The notes under the pieces are model-generated. The model made no database searches. It was not told the DNA's origin and was given only the letters and a program-made list of their open reading frames with translations. DNA of 23,149 nucleotides from an uncultured Allomuricauda sp. (GTDB taxonomy: Bacteria; Bacteroidota; Bacteroidia; Flavobacteriales; Flavobacteriaceae): the NCBI GenBank assembly GCA_937911965.1, contig CALDPL010000455.1, positions 1 to 23,149 on the forward strand, written 5' to 3'. Below, piece by piece: positions 1 through 7,061 of the stretch; position 1 is the stretch's first letter; each line of letters opens with the position of its first letter. Made by a program: the position numbers and the translations under genes.

Positions 1-587
1 TACCAGGCTTTACAAAAATAAGCCTTGCCAAGGATACCATCCTGAATATCCTTTACGGCCTGGATAGAGGTAGGAGCGGAACGCTGCTGATTTCCCATTT
101 GAATGACCATTCCGGTTTTTTCCTGCACTTGCACCAGAAGCTCCCCTTCATGCGGATTGTGGCTACATGGCTTTTCCACATAGGCATGTTTGCCCGCCGA
201 TAGGCTATCCACGAGGTTCAGGCAATGCCAGTGGTCCGGGGTGCCGATGATCACAATGTCAATGTCCCTATCTTCCAGGAGTTTTCTGTAATCCGTATAC
301 CATTTGGGCTTTTTCACCCCCCCTTTTTGAAGTTCGGCAGTTTGTCTGACAAGAACCCTTTGGTCCACATCACATAGGGCTACGAGTTCCACTTCCTTGT
401 TTTTCAACAGGCTCAGGAGGTTGGCGAAACCCATGCCATTGCATCCGATCAGCCCCACCTGGATCCTGTCGTTTGGACTCACCGTCCTTCGCATGCCTTG
501 AAGAAGTTCCACCGGAAATAAAAAGGCACTGCCCAAGCCTGCCATATACAGGGATCCCCTTTTTACAAATTGTCTGCGTGTGGCCAT
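1..587 (-). CDS. Gfo/Idh/MocA family oxidoreductase, Tat-exported, N-terminal part (3' end outside window)
   Basis: The gene is read from ATG at 587 toward the left edge, so only about 195 N-terminal residues are visible. The protein opens with MATRRQFVKRG, a twin-arginine signal, followed by a short hydrophobic stretch, which suggests export of a folded, cofactor-loaded enzyme. After about 40 residues comes a Rossmann beta-alpha start (IQVGLIGCNGMG), then VALCDVD, and then TPDHWHCL and the VEKPCSHN segment that is the hallmark EKP motif of Gfo/Idh/MocA NAD(P)-dependent sugar or inositol dehydrogenases. Tat-linked members are common in Bacteroidota and usually act on sugars or glycosides in the periplasm, but the substrate cannot be told here. 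It lies 89 bp downstream of yajC on the same strand and is probably a separate unit, since no function links them. Family call is secure; substrate unknown. Confidence 0.9.
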   Translation of the reverse strand, partial: MATRRQFVKRGSLYMAGLGSAFLFPVELLQGMRRTVSPNDRIQVGLIGCNGMGFANLLSLLKNKEVELVALCDVDQRVLVRQTAELQKGGVKKPKWYTDYRKLLEDRDIDIVIIGTPDHWHCLNLVDSLSAGKHAYVEKPCSHNPHEGELLVQVQEKTGMVIQMGNQQRSAPTSIQAVKDIQDGILGKAYFCKAW

Positions 588-676
588 TTGATAAAATTTT
601 GGAAAAAGGTACAAAAAAAACATCCCTCGAAATAAAAATTCCGAAGGACGCTCCTTACTTAAATGCCAATTGGAAA

Positions 677-967
677 TTATTTGCTCTCGGTGGCCGTGTT
701 CAATTTACGGCTCATTTCCATGGAAATGGCGGAGCGGTCGAATTTCAATCGCCCGGCCATGGTCTCGATCACACAGGTAAAATCCTTGTCGTTCAATTCG
801 ACTATTTTTCCGTGCAGACCACTTTTGGTAATGACCTTGTCCCCTTTTTTTAGGGCCGAGGCAAACTTTTTCTCATCCTTCTGACGCTTGATCTGGGGGC
901 GTATCATAAAAAAATAGGCCACAACAAAGATCAGGATCAGGGGCAAAAACTGTTGAATGCTTTCCAT
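677..967 (-). CDS. yajC: Preprotein translocase accessory subunit YajC
   Basis: This 96-residue protein has one N-terminal membrane span (about residues 5-22, FLPLILIFVVAYFFMIRP) followed by the diagnostic MIRPQIKRQKDEKKF segment and a small soluble domain containing GDKVITKSGLHGKI. This is the standard YajC architecture. YajC associates with SecDF at the inner membrane and aids Sec-dependent export. ATG at 967 is chosen over an in-frame TTG one codon upstream. The gene starts 13 bp after the stop of the DUF1573 lipoprotein gene and is probably the last gene of the nusB-DUF1573-yajC transcript. Length matches the family. Confidence 0.95.
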   Translation of the reverse strand: MESIQQFLPLILIFVVAYFFMIRPQIKRQKDEKKFASALKKGDKVITKSGLHGKIVELNDKDFTCVIETMAGRLKFDRSAISMEMSRKLNTATESK

Positions 968-980
968 CAATATGAGATTC

Positions 981-1460
981 TTACTTTACAGGGCCTGCGG
1001 GCACTGCATTCTTGGGGTTGATGAATGCCTTGATCCTCAAGGTTTCGGTGCCCTTGGCCGTATTGGCCGTAACGGTAACGGTCTTGGTCACTTGGTTCTG
1101 GCCTGCTCCATTGAACTTTACCAACATCTCCCCGCTTTCCCCTGGGGCAATCGGTGTGTTTCTGGGATATTGGGGAACGGTACAGCCACAGCTGCTGGTC
1201 GCATTGGTAATGATCAAGGGCCCTTCTCCGGTATTTGTAAACTTGAAGATGGTTTCCTGGGGGGTACCCTGCTCGATGGTTCCAAAGTCATGTTCGACCT
1301 TGTCAAAGGTCATAACGGGAACCTTGCTTTGGGCAACATCCCTGGATATGGCACTCTCGACATTGTCCGCAACGATTTTGTCAGAGGCCTTTTCCTTACA
1401 GGAGACACCGACAAGGGCCAAGGCAATGGCCAGAGCAAAAATTGTTGTTTTTCTTTTCAT
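981..1460 (-). CDS. DUF1573 domain lipoprotein
   Basis: The 159-residue protein starts with a lipoprotein-like signal (positive MKRK, hydrophobic core, GVSC with Cys21), so it is probably exported and lipid-anchored. Residues about 50-140 form the DUF1573 beta-sandwich: FDKVEHDFGTI, then KFTNTGEGPLIITNATSSCGCTVP and a proline- and glycine-rich end. The SSCGCTVP cysteine motif and the PxxPIxPGESGEM region are typical of the family. The family is abundant in Bacteroidota and has no assigned biochemical role. It lies between nusB and yajC, an arrangement recalled from other Flavobacteriia. A promoter-like element lies directly upstream (1479-1512), so it may also be transcribed separately from nusB. 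Confidence 0.88.
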   Translation of the reverse strand: MKRKTTIFALAIALALVGVSCKEKASDKIVADNVESAISRDVAQSKVPVMTFDKVEHDFGTIEQGTPQETIFKFTNTGEGPLIITNATSSCGCTVPQYPRNTPIAPGESGEMLVKFNGAGQNQVTKTVTVTANTAKGTETLRIKAFINPKNAVPAGPVK

Positions 1461-1478
1461 GTCATTAAAATGTTTTTA

Positions 1479-1512
1479 CAAAAATAGTCAAATAATAAAT
1501 ATACTAACGCAA
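1479..1512 (-). promoter_or_regulatory. Predicted promoter for DUF1573-yajC
   Basis: Reading the minus strand, TTG (1512-1510) is followed after 23 bp by TATTTTTG (1486-1479), a full match to the Bacteroidota -7 consensus TAnnTTTG. It lies 19 bp before the ATG of the DUF1573 gene and inside the short nusB-DUF1573 gap. The spacing is at the long end of the usual range. Confidence 0.5.
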
Positions 1513-1545
1513 GTGTTGGGCCCTTGGTATATGGACCCTATAATT

Positions 1546-2493
1546 TTACTGTAGGCCCCTTCCCACCTTTTGGAGCCTTCCATCGGTTTTGTATTCCTTG
1601 GCCAACTTGTCCAATACCCCATTGATAAAGATGCTGCTCTTGGGGGTGGAATATTCCTTTGCGATTTCCAAATATTCGTTCAGGGTCACCTTTTCGGGAA
1701 TGGAGGAAAAGTTGAGCAGCTCACATATGGCCATTTTCAGTATGATTGAATCAATCTCCGCGATCCTGTCGTTGTCCCAGTTTGGGGTCTTTCCCTCGAT
1801 TTCCTTTTCCCATTTGGCATCGTTGAGCAGGGTTTTGGTCAACAGGGTGTTGGCAAACTCCAAGTCCTCTTGGTCCTTGAGCAAAGGGGGCAAAAAGAAG
1901 CGGTCCCCCGAACCCTGGTCGGCTTTTCTCAAGAGTTTCACCATATAGGTGTTCACTATGGGAAAATCATCGACCCAGGTAAGCTTGTCATCCTCAAAAT
2001 ACTCGTAAATTTTTTCATTGGGTGCTATGATCTCCCGATAGAGCTGTATGATCAGGTCCCTGTCCTCCCCATAAGATGAACCCCGTTTGGCCATATATTC
2101 CCTGTAGGGTTCACTGGCCACGATCTCCCGATGGATGATCTTTACGTATTCCTCGTTCAAGTACCAATGGTTCAATTTTCTTTTGGAGAACTCCCCCTTA
2201 AGGAGCTCGTTGTCGGCAATCTGGAGCAACAATCGGTTTTTTGTGAATTTCCCCGGGTCCGGATAGTTGTCCTCTTCGGTGGAAAGGTACTTTTTGGCCG
2301 CGTGGCCCACATGTTTTTCGGCCATTCTGTGTACTTCGGCCAACAGCCCCAATATAAGAAGGTAGAGCACATACATGTTCTCAATGCTCATTCTCAAGAA
2401 TTTTTCCTGTTTTGCCAGGGAATCGTCCTTGGATTGGACCAGTGCATAAATGCACTGCATCACCTTAACTCTGATATGCCTTCGGGTAAGCAT
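1546..2493 (-). CDS. nusB: Transcription antitermination factor NusB, long Bacteroidota form
   Basis: The protein is 315 residues, about twice the 140-residue E. coli NusB. The start MLTRRHIRVKVMQCIYAL is the conserved N-terminus of flavobacterial NusB. The C-terminal half (about 170-305) carries the recognisable NusB fold, including LLTKTLLNDAKWEKEI, DRIAEIDSIILKMAICELL and the end TLNEYLEIAKEYSTPKSSIFINGVLDKL. NusB binds boxA RNA with NusE (S10) and supports rRNA antitermination. The extra N-terminal and central segment (about 20-165) is typical of this phylum and of unknown purpose. It is the first gene of the nusB-DUF1573-yajC group and is divergent from the ABC exporter, sharing a 186-bp intergenic region. 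Confidence 0.93.
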   Translation of the reverse strand: MLTRRHIRVKVMQCIYALVQSKDDSLAKQEKFLRMSIENMYVLYLLILGLLAEVHRMAEKHVGHAAKKYLSTEEDNYPDPGKFTKNRLLLQIADNELLKGEFSKRKLNHWYLNEEYVKIIHREIVASEPYREYMAKRGSSYGEDRDLIIQLYREIIAPNEKIYEYFEDDKLTWVDDFPIVNTYMVKLLRKADQGSGDRFFLPPLLKDQEDLEFANTLLTKTLLNDAKWEKEIEGKTPNWDNDRIAEIDSIILKMAICELLNFSSIPEKVTLNEYLEIAKEYSTPKSSIFINGVLDKLAKEYKTDGRLQKVGRGLQ

Positions 2494-2534
2494 TTTTAAA
2501 GAACTTTTAAAGTCATTGACCGGCTTTCACCCGG

Positions 2535-2542
2535 CAAAAATA
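2535..2542 (-). promoter_or_regulatory. Predicted -7 element of nusB promoter
   Basis: On the minus strand the sequence is TATTTTTG, a full match to TAnnTTTG, 41 bp before the nusB ATG. No convincing -33 TTG is seen at normal spacing. Confidence 0.4.
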
Positions 2543-2617
2543 ACTTTAAATTTTAATCCTGACCACTAAAGTCGATTTCTTATGGGTTTTCTAACATATA
2601 GTTTCTCCGTGAAACCA

Positions 2618-2625
2618 TATATTTG
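2618..2625 (+). promoter_or_regulatory. Predicted -7 element of ABC exporter promoter
   Basis: TATATTTG is a full match to TAnnTTTG. It would place the transcript start near 2632, about 48 bp before the ATG at 2680. The last base of the element is the first base of the inverted repeat at 2625-2651. No good -33 TTG is seen. Confidence 0.45.
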
Positions 2626-2651
2626 TTTGATTGTTCCATTCGCAATCAAAC
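2625..2651. repeat. Perfect 9-bp inverted repeat at predicted transcription start of ABC exporter
   Basis: GTTTGATTG (2625-2633) and CAATCAAAC (2643-2651) are perfect reverse complements separated by 9 bases. The repeat begins at the last base of the predicted -7 box and ends 28 bp before the exporter start codon. It could be an operator for a dimeric repressor or an mRNA hairpin in the leader. No regulator gene is adjacent. Confidence 0.6.
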
Positions 2652-2679
2652 GAACAACTTCCTTTTCCCCAATTATTTT

Positions 2680-4434
2680 ATGAAGGAACTCAAACACCTT
2701 AATAAGTATTTCAAGAAATATTGGTTTAAATTGTTCATAGGGGTTTTGACCACTGTGGTCGCACGGATCTTTTCCCTGATCATGCCCTCCTATGTCAATG
2801 AGTCCATACAGAGTGTCGAGGCCTATCTCGGGGGTGCGATCGACTTTTCCCAGGCCAAGACCATGTTGGTCCAATACATCTTGATCATCATTGGGGCCGC
2901 CCTGCTATCGGCACTTTTCACCTTTTTGATGCGACAGACCATCATCAATGTGTCCCGATATATAGAATACGACCTGAAAAATGAAATCTTTGACCATTAC
3001 CAATTGTTGGGTTTGGATTTCTACAAGAAAAACAGGATCGGAGATCTGATGAACCGCATCAGCGAGGATGTCAACCAGGTACGGATGTATGCGGGTCCCG
3101 CCATCATGTACGGGATACAGACCCTGACCCTTTTCGCCTGCCTTATTCCCTTGATGTTCATCAAGGCCCCTACACTGGCGGCCTATACCCTTTTGCCTTT
3201 GCCTTTACTGTCGATATTGATCTATCAGATCAGTAAGATCATCCACAAACGCAGCACCAGGGTTCAGGAGTTTTTGTCCACCCTGTCCACCTTTACCCAG
3301 GAAACCTTTTCCGGAATCTCCGTGATCAAGGCCTATGGGATCGAAAACCGGATCAACGATGAACTTGGGGCGCTGGCCAATGAGGGCAAGGACACCAGCA
3401 TGTCCCTGGCCAAGGTGAACGCCTGGTTTTTCCCCTTGATGATCCTGCTGATCGGCATCAGCAATATTTTTGTGGTCTTTATCGGTGGCCGGCAGTACAT
3501 CAATGGGGAAATTGAGTCCATCGGCCTGATTGCCGAATTCATATTGTATGTGAACATGCTTACCTGGCCGGTGGCCATGGTGGGCTGGCTCACGTCGATC
3601 ATCCAAAGGTCGGAAGCCTCCCAAAAGCGGATCAATGAGTTCTTGGGCGTGGAACCCACCATCAAGAACGAAACGCCGGAACCGACCCCAATTGTGGGCG
3701 AGATCGAATTCAAGAATGTCAGCTTCACCTATGGGGACACCAACATCACGGCCCTGGACAATATTTCCTTCAAGGTCAAGGCCGGGGAGACCGTTGTCAT
3801 CTTGGGCAAGACCGGTTCGGGAAAATCGACCATTTTGGACCTGGTGGCAAGGCTCTATGATATAGATTCGGGAGAGATTCTGATCGACGGCATGCCTTTG
3901 CGGAAAATCAACCTTGAAAGCCTTAGAAAGTCCATAGGGGCAGTGCCCCAAGAAGCATTCCTGTTCTCGGACACCATAGGGAACAACATCCGATTCGGCA
4001 ATGAAAAGGCCACTTTTGAAGAAGTGGTGGCCGCAGCGAAAATGGCAGTGGTCCACCAAAATATAGAGGACTTCACAAAAAAATACGATACGGTGTTGGG
4101 CGAACGGGGCATAAGCCTGAGCGGGGGACAGAAACAACGGGTCGCCATTGCCAGGGCCCTGCTCAAAGACCCGGAAATATTCTTGTTCGACGATTGCCTC
4201 TCCGCCGTGGACACGGAAACTGAGGAGGAAATCCTGGCCAATTTGAAAAAAGTCTCGAAGGACAAGACCACCCTGATCGTCAGCCATAGGGTCTCCTCGG
4301 CAAAGAACGCGGACCGGATCATCGTATTGGACCGGGGCAGGATATTGCAGGAAGGCACACACCAACAGCTGAACAATGTCGAGGGATACTATAAGGAACT
4401 CTATCTCAACCAACTTTCAACCAAAGAATCCTGA
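2680..4434 (+). CDS. ABC exporter half-transporter (membrane domain plus ATPase), multidrug/lipid type
   Basis: The 584-residue protein has six predicted membrane spans in about the first 320 residues and a C-terminal nucleotide-binding domain. Walker A GKTGSGKST is at about 376-384, signature LSGGQKQR at 480-487, Walker B IFLFD ending at D504, D-loop SAVD, and the switch His in IVSHR at 536. This is a type IV (MsbA/BmrA-like) exporter half that must dimerise. The residue after the Walker B Asp is Asp505 instead of the catalytic Glu, as in the degenerate sites of heterodimeric exporters such as TM287 and BmrC. No partner half is seen in the window. ATG 2680 (MKELKHLNKYF) is preferred to the upstream in-frame ATG at 2623, because the latter overlaps the -7 box and its extra 19 residues do not look like an exporter N-terminus. 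Substrate unknown. Confidence 0.9.
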   Translation: MKELKHLNKYFKKYWFKLFIGVLTTVVARIFSLIMPSYVNESIQSVEAYLGGAIDFSQAKTMLVQYILIIIGAALLSALFTFLMRQTIINVSRYIEYDLKNEIFDHYQLLGLDFYKKNRIGDLMNRISEDVNQVRMYAGPAIMYGIQTLTLFACLIPLMFIKAPTLAAYTLLPLPLLSILIYQISKIIHKRSTRVQEFLSTLSTFTQETFSGISVIKAYGIENRINDELGALANEGKDTSMSLAKVNAWFFPLMILLIGISNIFVVFIGGRQYINGEIESIGLIAEFILYVNMLTWPVAMVGWLTSIIQRSEASQKRINEFLGVEPTIKNETPEPTPIVGEIEFKNVSFTYGDTNITALDNISFKVKAGETVVILGKTGSGKSTILDLVARLYDIDSGEILIDGMPLRKINLESLRKSIGAVPQEAFLFSDTIGNNIRFGNEKATFEEVVAAAKMAVVHQNIEDFTKKYDTVLGERGISLSGGQKQRVAIARALLKDPEIFLFDDCLSAVDTETEEEILANLKKVSKDKTTLIVSHRVSSAKNADRIIVLDRGRILQEGTHQQLNNVEGYYKELYLNQLSTKES

Positions 4435-4486
4435 TCCCCTGACCGAGGTCAAAGTCAATGGTTTTTTCTGATATCCCATAAAAAAG

Positions 4487-4517
4487 TTGCTGAAATGGCA
4501 TTTTTTTTCCATTTTTG
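4487..4517 (+). promoter_or_regulatory. Predicted promoter of the DUF3276 gene
   Basis: TTG (4487-4489) is followed after 20 bp by CATTTTTG (4510-4517), one mismatch from TAnnTTTG. The start codon is 38 bp downstream. The element overlaps an imperfect AAATGGCA-N8-CCATTT repeat. Confidence 0.35.
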
Positions 4518-4555
4518 GTAGCGCAACTCAAAACGCAGCCAATATTTTATACCAT

Positions 4556-4936
4556 ATGGAAGAGAAAGACATAATGGACCAGGAAGAAATTTATTCCAAA
4601 GTTCTAAGGGCAGGGAGAAGGACTTATTTTTTCGATGTCAGGAGCACCAAGGCCGGAGATTATTACCTCACCATCACGGAAAGCAAGAAATTCACCCACG
4701 ACGACGGTTCCTTCCACTACAAAAAACACAAGATCTATCTGTACAAGGAGGATTTTACCGCCTTTAAGGAAATCATGGAGGAAATGATGGATTACATCAT
4801 CGATGAAAAAGGCCAGGAAGTGATTTCCGAACGGCATCAGAAGGACTTCAAAAAGGAGGAGGAGGATGGAAGTGGCACAACCGATGGGAGCGACTCCATG
4901 GAGCGTTTCACCGATGTGGACTTCGACGATATCTGA
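4556..4936 (+). CDS. DUF3276 / PUR-family nucleic-acid-binding protein
   Basis: The 126-residue protein matches the DUF3276 family, whose structure is PUR-alpha-like. Residues about 12-82 form the PUR repeat (IYSKVLRAGRRTYFFDVRST, then YYLTITESKKF and KHKIYLYKEDFTAF). The last 30 residues are acidic and low complexity (KEEEDGSGTTDGSDS), ending in FTDVDFDDI. PUR repeats bind single-stranded DNA or RNA; the role of the bacterial form is not settled. ATG 4556 is chosen because a predicted promoter lies at 4487-4517 and would exclude the upstream ATG at 4487. ATG 4574 (MDQEEIYSK) is also possible. The gene is monocistronic: its own promoter is upstream and a strong terminator downstream. Confidence 0.85.
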   Translation: MEEKDIMDQEEIYSKVLRAGRRTYFFDVRSTKAGDYYLTITESKKFTHDDGSFHYKKHKIYLYKEDFTAFKEIMEEMMDYIIDEKGQEVISERHQKDFKKEEEDGSGTTDGSDSMERFTDVDFDDI

Positions 4937-4961
4937 ACATTGGAACTCCCCTTAAACCGAT

Positions 4962-4993
4962 AACGGCTTTCCTATTGGACCAGCCGTTTTTTT
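4962..4993 (+). terminator. Rho-independent terminator after DUF3276 gene
   Basis: AACGGCT (4962-4968) pairs with AGCCGTT (4982-4988), and an inner TCC/GGA extends the stem. A run of seven T follows from 4987. It lies 26 bp after the stop codon. Confidence 0.8.
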
Positions 4994-5053
4994 ATTCCGG
5001 GAAATTGGCTTCCGGACAATTCCCATGGCATGGAGACCGAGTCTTGCTGTGGC

Positions 5054-5596
5054 TCAACTTCCCTCCCTTTTCAAATAGTTTTCAATATGGGTATAATGGT
5101 GGACGCTGTGCCAGGCATAACGGCCAAGCTGTTCCTCCAAACTGTACTCCACCTGCCCATTGGGATGGATGAAAGTCCGTTTGAGATCTTCCCGGGAAAG
5201 TCCCTTCACCAAATGGACCAATTTGGCATGTACCGCCCTGAGGTGGTCGAGGGACAATTGTACCGGGGCCGTCCTGGAGTCAAAAAGCTCCGCCCAGCCC
5301 TTCTCATCATAGGCTTTTATCAGGGGACCTTCCTCGGTCAGGGCCCATTTGAAACGGGAGTAGCAATTGTGGTGACTGTCCGATATATGATGGACCAATT
5401 GTCTGATGGTCCAACCCCCGGGGCGATATGGACTGTCCAATTGTTTCTCGGAAAGGGGCGATACCAATGCCAGCAGACGTTGGGGAAAATGCTCCAATAC
5501 GGAAATCCACTCGTTCAATTGATTTTCATTGATCGCTTCGGGGACCTTAAATTTCCCAATGGGGTAACGGAGCCGATCTAAGGTGGTTTCTTCCAT
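5054..5596 (-). CDS. YfiT/BstA-like DinB-superfamily metal-dependent transferase (putative bacillithiol S-transferase)
   Basis: The 180-residue protein matches the YfiT branch of the DinB superfamily: a YPIGKF start, RPGGWTIRQLVHHISDSHHN (about 58-77), KWALTEEGPLIKAYDEKGWAEL, and WHSVHHYTHI (162-171) near the end. The HHxxDSHxN and WHxxHHxxH motifs supply the three-His metal site of the four-helix bundle. Relatives were first called metal-dependent hydrolases and later shown to transfer bacillithiol to electrophiles. A bacillithiol role here is inferred from family membership only, since no bsh genes are in the window. The gene is convergent with the DUF3276 gene and divergent from the peroxiredoxin gene. 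Confidence 0.85.
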   Translation of the reverse strand: MEETTLDRLRYPIGKFKVPEAINENQLNEWISVLEHFPQRLLALVSPLSEKQLDSPYRPGGWTIRQLVHHISDSHHNCYSRFKWALTEEGPLIKAYDEKGWAELFDSRTAPVQLSLDHLRAVHAKLVHLVKGLSREDLKRTFIHPNGQVEYSLEEQLGRYAWHSVHHYTHIENYLKREGS

Positions 5597-5710
5597 CGTT
5601 TTATATCATATGGCCGTAAGAATGGGAGAGGGAGCCCCATTTCATCTACTAAATATAGTGAATTTTGGACTTTTTTATCAGAAAATGAGGGATGTCATTT
5701 AATTATCCAC

Positions 5711-5718
5711 TAAGTTTG
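5711..5718 (+). promoter_or_regulatory. Predicted -7 element of peroxiredoxin promoter
   Basis: TAAGTTTG is a full match to TAnnTTTG, 37 bp before the ATG at 5756. No clear -33 TTG is visible at normal distance. Confidence 0.5.
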
Positions 5719-5755
5719 TAGGGTTAATAGATTTATAAATTTTAAATTCTTATAA

Positions 5756-6394
5756 ATGGCAACACTTAGACTGGGCGATACCGCCCCAAACTTCACTGCG
5801 GATTCATCCATTGGAACCTTCAACCTCTATGACTATCTGGGGGATGGCTGGGGGATCTTCTTCTCACACCCCGCCGATTTTACCCCCGTATGCACCACGG
5901 AACTGGGCACCGCGGCAAAATTCAAGGACGAGTTCGACAAAAGGAACGTCAAGATGGTCGCCCTTAGCGTGGACGGTGTGGCCTCCCACAAGGACTGGAT
6001 CAAAGACATCAACGAGACCCAGCAAACCGAGGTCAATTTTCCCATCATTGCCGATGAGGACCGAAAAATATCCGATCTGTACGATATGATCCACCCCAAT
6101 GCGAACGATACCCTTACGGTGCGTTCCGTTTTGATCATAGGCCCGGACCGTAAAATCAAGTTGACCCTGACCTATCCCGCTTCCACCGGTCGTAATTTCT
6201 ACGAATTGCTGCGGGTCGTGGATTCCTTACAATTGACGGCAAACCACAAGGTGGCCACCCCTGCGAACTGGGAAAACGGCCAAAAGGTAGTTATTTCACC
6301 GGCCATCCCCACAGAGGAGGCCAAGGGAATTTTCACCAAAGGTGTTGAAGAGATCAAACCCTATCTGAGATTGACCCCGGATCCCACTGCTTGA
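5756..6394 (+). CDS. 1-Cys peroxiredoxin (Prx6-like)
   Basis: The 212-residue protein reduces hydroperoxides in the cytoplasm. The N-terminal thioredoxin-fold part has LRLGDTAPNF and HPADFTPVCTTELG, with the peroxidatic cysteine at Cys46. No other cysteine is present in the whole protein, so this is a true 1-Cys enzyme that needs an outside thiol for recycling. The central LSVDGVASHKDWIKDI and the C-terminal dimerisation domain (LQLTANHKVATPANWENGQKVVISP, about 160-212) are those of the Prx6 subfamily. It sits divergent from a YfiT-like gene and upstream of a cold-shock gene that has its own promoter. Confidence 0.94.
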   Translation: MATLRLGDTAPNFTADSSIGTFNLYDYLGDGWGIFFSHPADFTPVCTTELGTAAKFKDEFDKRNVKMVALSVDGVASHKDWIKDINETQQTEVNFPIIADEDRKISDLYDMIHPNANDTLTVRSVLIIGPDRKIKLTLTYPASTGRNFYELLRVVDSLQLTANHKVATPANWENGQKVVISPAIPTEEAKGIFTKGVEEIKPYLRLTPDPTA

Positions 6395-6444
6395 TTATTT
6401 TTGATATTTTTTTGAAAAAGTGACGATTACCGACAATTTAAACG

Positions 6445-6452
6445 TATCTTTG
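6445..6452 (+). promoter_or_regulatory. Predicted -7 element of cold-shock gene promoter
   Basis: TATCTTTG is a full match to TAnnTTTG, 29 bp before the ATG at 6482. The region to the ATG is AT-rich. No -33 TTG is seen at the usual spacing. Confidence 0.5.
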
Positions 6453-6481
6453 CAGCTCATTTAATTATTTTAACATTTATT

Positions 6482-6676
6482 ATGAGTAAAGGAACAGTAA
6501 AATTCTTCAACGATTCAAAAGGCTACGGCTTCATCACTGAAGAAGGTTCAAACACAGATCACTTTGTACACGTTTCAGGTTTAATCGATGAAATCAGGGA
6601 AGGTGATGCTGTAGAATTCGAACTACAGCAAGGTAAAAAAGGATTGAACGCCGTTAATGTACAAGTTATAGATTAA
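6482..6676 (+). CDS. Cold-shock domain protein (CspA family)
   Basis: This is a 64-residue single cold-shock domain. RNP1 is KGYGFI (13-18) and RNP2 is HFVHVS (27-32); the protein starts MSKGTVKFFNDSKG. Such proteins bind single-stranded RNA and act as RNA chaperones. FF in place of the usual WF, and HFVH in place of IFVH, are recalled as normal for Bacteroidota members. The gene has its own -7 element and a strong terminator, so it is a single-gene unit, and codon use is AT-richer than in the neighbours, as is common for highly expressed small genes in this group. Confidence 0.95.
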   Translation: MSKGTVKFFNDSKGYGFITEEGSNTDHFVHVSGLIDEIREGDAVEFELQQGKKGLNAVNVQVID

Positions 6677-6700
6677 GGTAAGCACACTTTTTTATAGAAC

Positions 6701-6738
6701 AGGCCCGGGCAATCCCCGGGCCTTTTTAATTTTTTTTT
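6701..6738 (+). terminator. Rho-independent terminator after cold-shock gene
   Basis: AGGCCCGGG (6701-6709) pairs perfectly with CCCGGGCCT (6715-6723) around a 5-base loop and is followed by two T runs to 6738. It is a very strong GC-rich hairpin. Confidence 0.9.
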
Positions 6739-6821
6739 AAGATTTTACGCAACCATTCCCTTTTTCCCTATCTAATGGGGTAGAATGTACAATGTTCCCC
6801 ATAACCATTGAACCCAATTAC

Positions 6822-6908
6822 ATGGACACTTTTTTCGGAGTACTTTCTTTTCTTTTGGCCATCAATGCCCTTTTATTGGTCTGGAGTGTGAACGGCCCAA
6901 AGAAATGA
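6822..6908 (+). CDS. 28-residue single-span membrane micro-protein, copy 1
   Basis: ATG at 6822 opens a 28-codon frame ending in TGA. The peptide begins MDTFFGVLSFLLAINALLLV and ends SVNGPKK: a short polar start, one hydrophobic span of about 18 residues, and a positive tail. This fits a single-span membrane protein with the tail in the cytoplasm. What makes it credible is the second copy 69 bp downstream with the same layout and 16 identical residues of 27. Both starts are preceded by CAATTnC. It lies between two strong terminators in a region otherwise without genes. No known family is recognised. Size and layout recall type I toxins (TisB, Ldr) and small complex subunits (KdpF, CydX), but no function can be assigned. 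Confidence 0.65.
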   Translation: MDTFFGVLSFLLAINALLLVWSVNGPKK

Positions 6909-6977
6909 ATTTGAGATTTATACAATAGGTAGGGTATTTTCCCGTTAGGTTGTTAGCATATCATAAAATACAATTGC

Positions 6978-7061
6978 ATGAATACCTTTTTTAGCGTCTT
7001 GCTGATTTTACTTGCCCTAAACCTTTGCCTACTCTTGGTGAGCGTGAACCGCTCGAAATAA
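6978..7061 (+). CDS. 27-residue single-span membrane micro-protein, copy 2
   Basis: ATG at 6978 opens a 27-codon frame ending in TAA. The peptide begins MNTFFSVLLILLALNLCLLL and ends SVNRSK. Against copy 1 it keeps MxTFFxVL at the start, LLAxN in the middle and SVN with a basic tail, while the nucleotide sequence has diverged, which points to selection on the protein. The stop codon overlaps the first base of the bidirectional terminator at 7061-7090. No clear TAnnTTTG promoter is seen for either copy. The variant TACAATTG just before the start is one mismatch off but too close to the ATG. Function unknown. Confidence 0.65.
   Translation: MNTFFSVLLILLALNLCLLLVSVNRSK

Noticed and set aside
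3205..4413. A 402-codon open frame on the minus strand opposite the ABC exporter
   Set aside because: It is an antisense shadow of a GC-rich coding region; its composition is rich in Gly, His and Pro with no family features, while the plus strand has all ABC motifs.
4435..4480. TGACC-GA-GGTCA hairpin after the ABC exporter as a terminator
   Set aside because: The loop is too small and the T run lies 15 bp away, so it does not look like a working intrinsic terminator.
5640..5660. Possible promoter TATATTTA for the YfiT-like gene on the minus strand
   Set aside because: One mismatch from the consensus and no TTG at a suitable distance; not strong enough to list.
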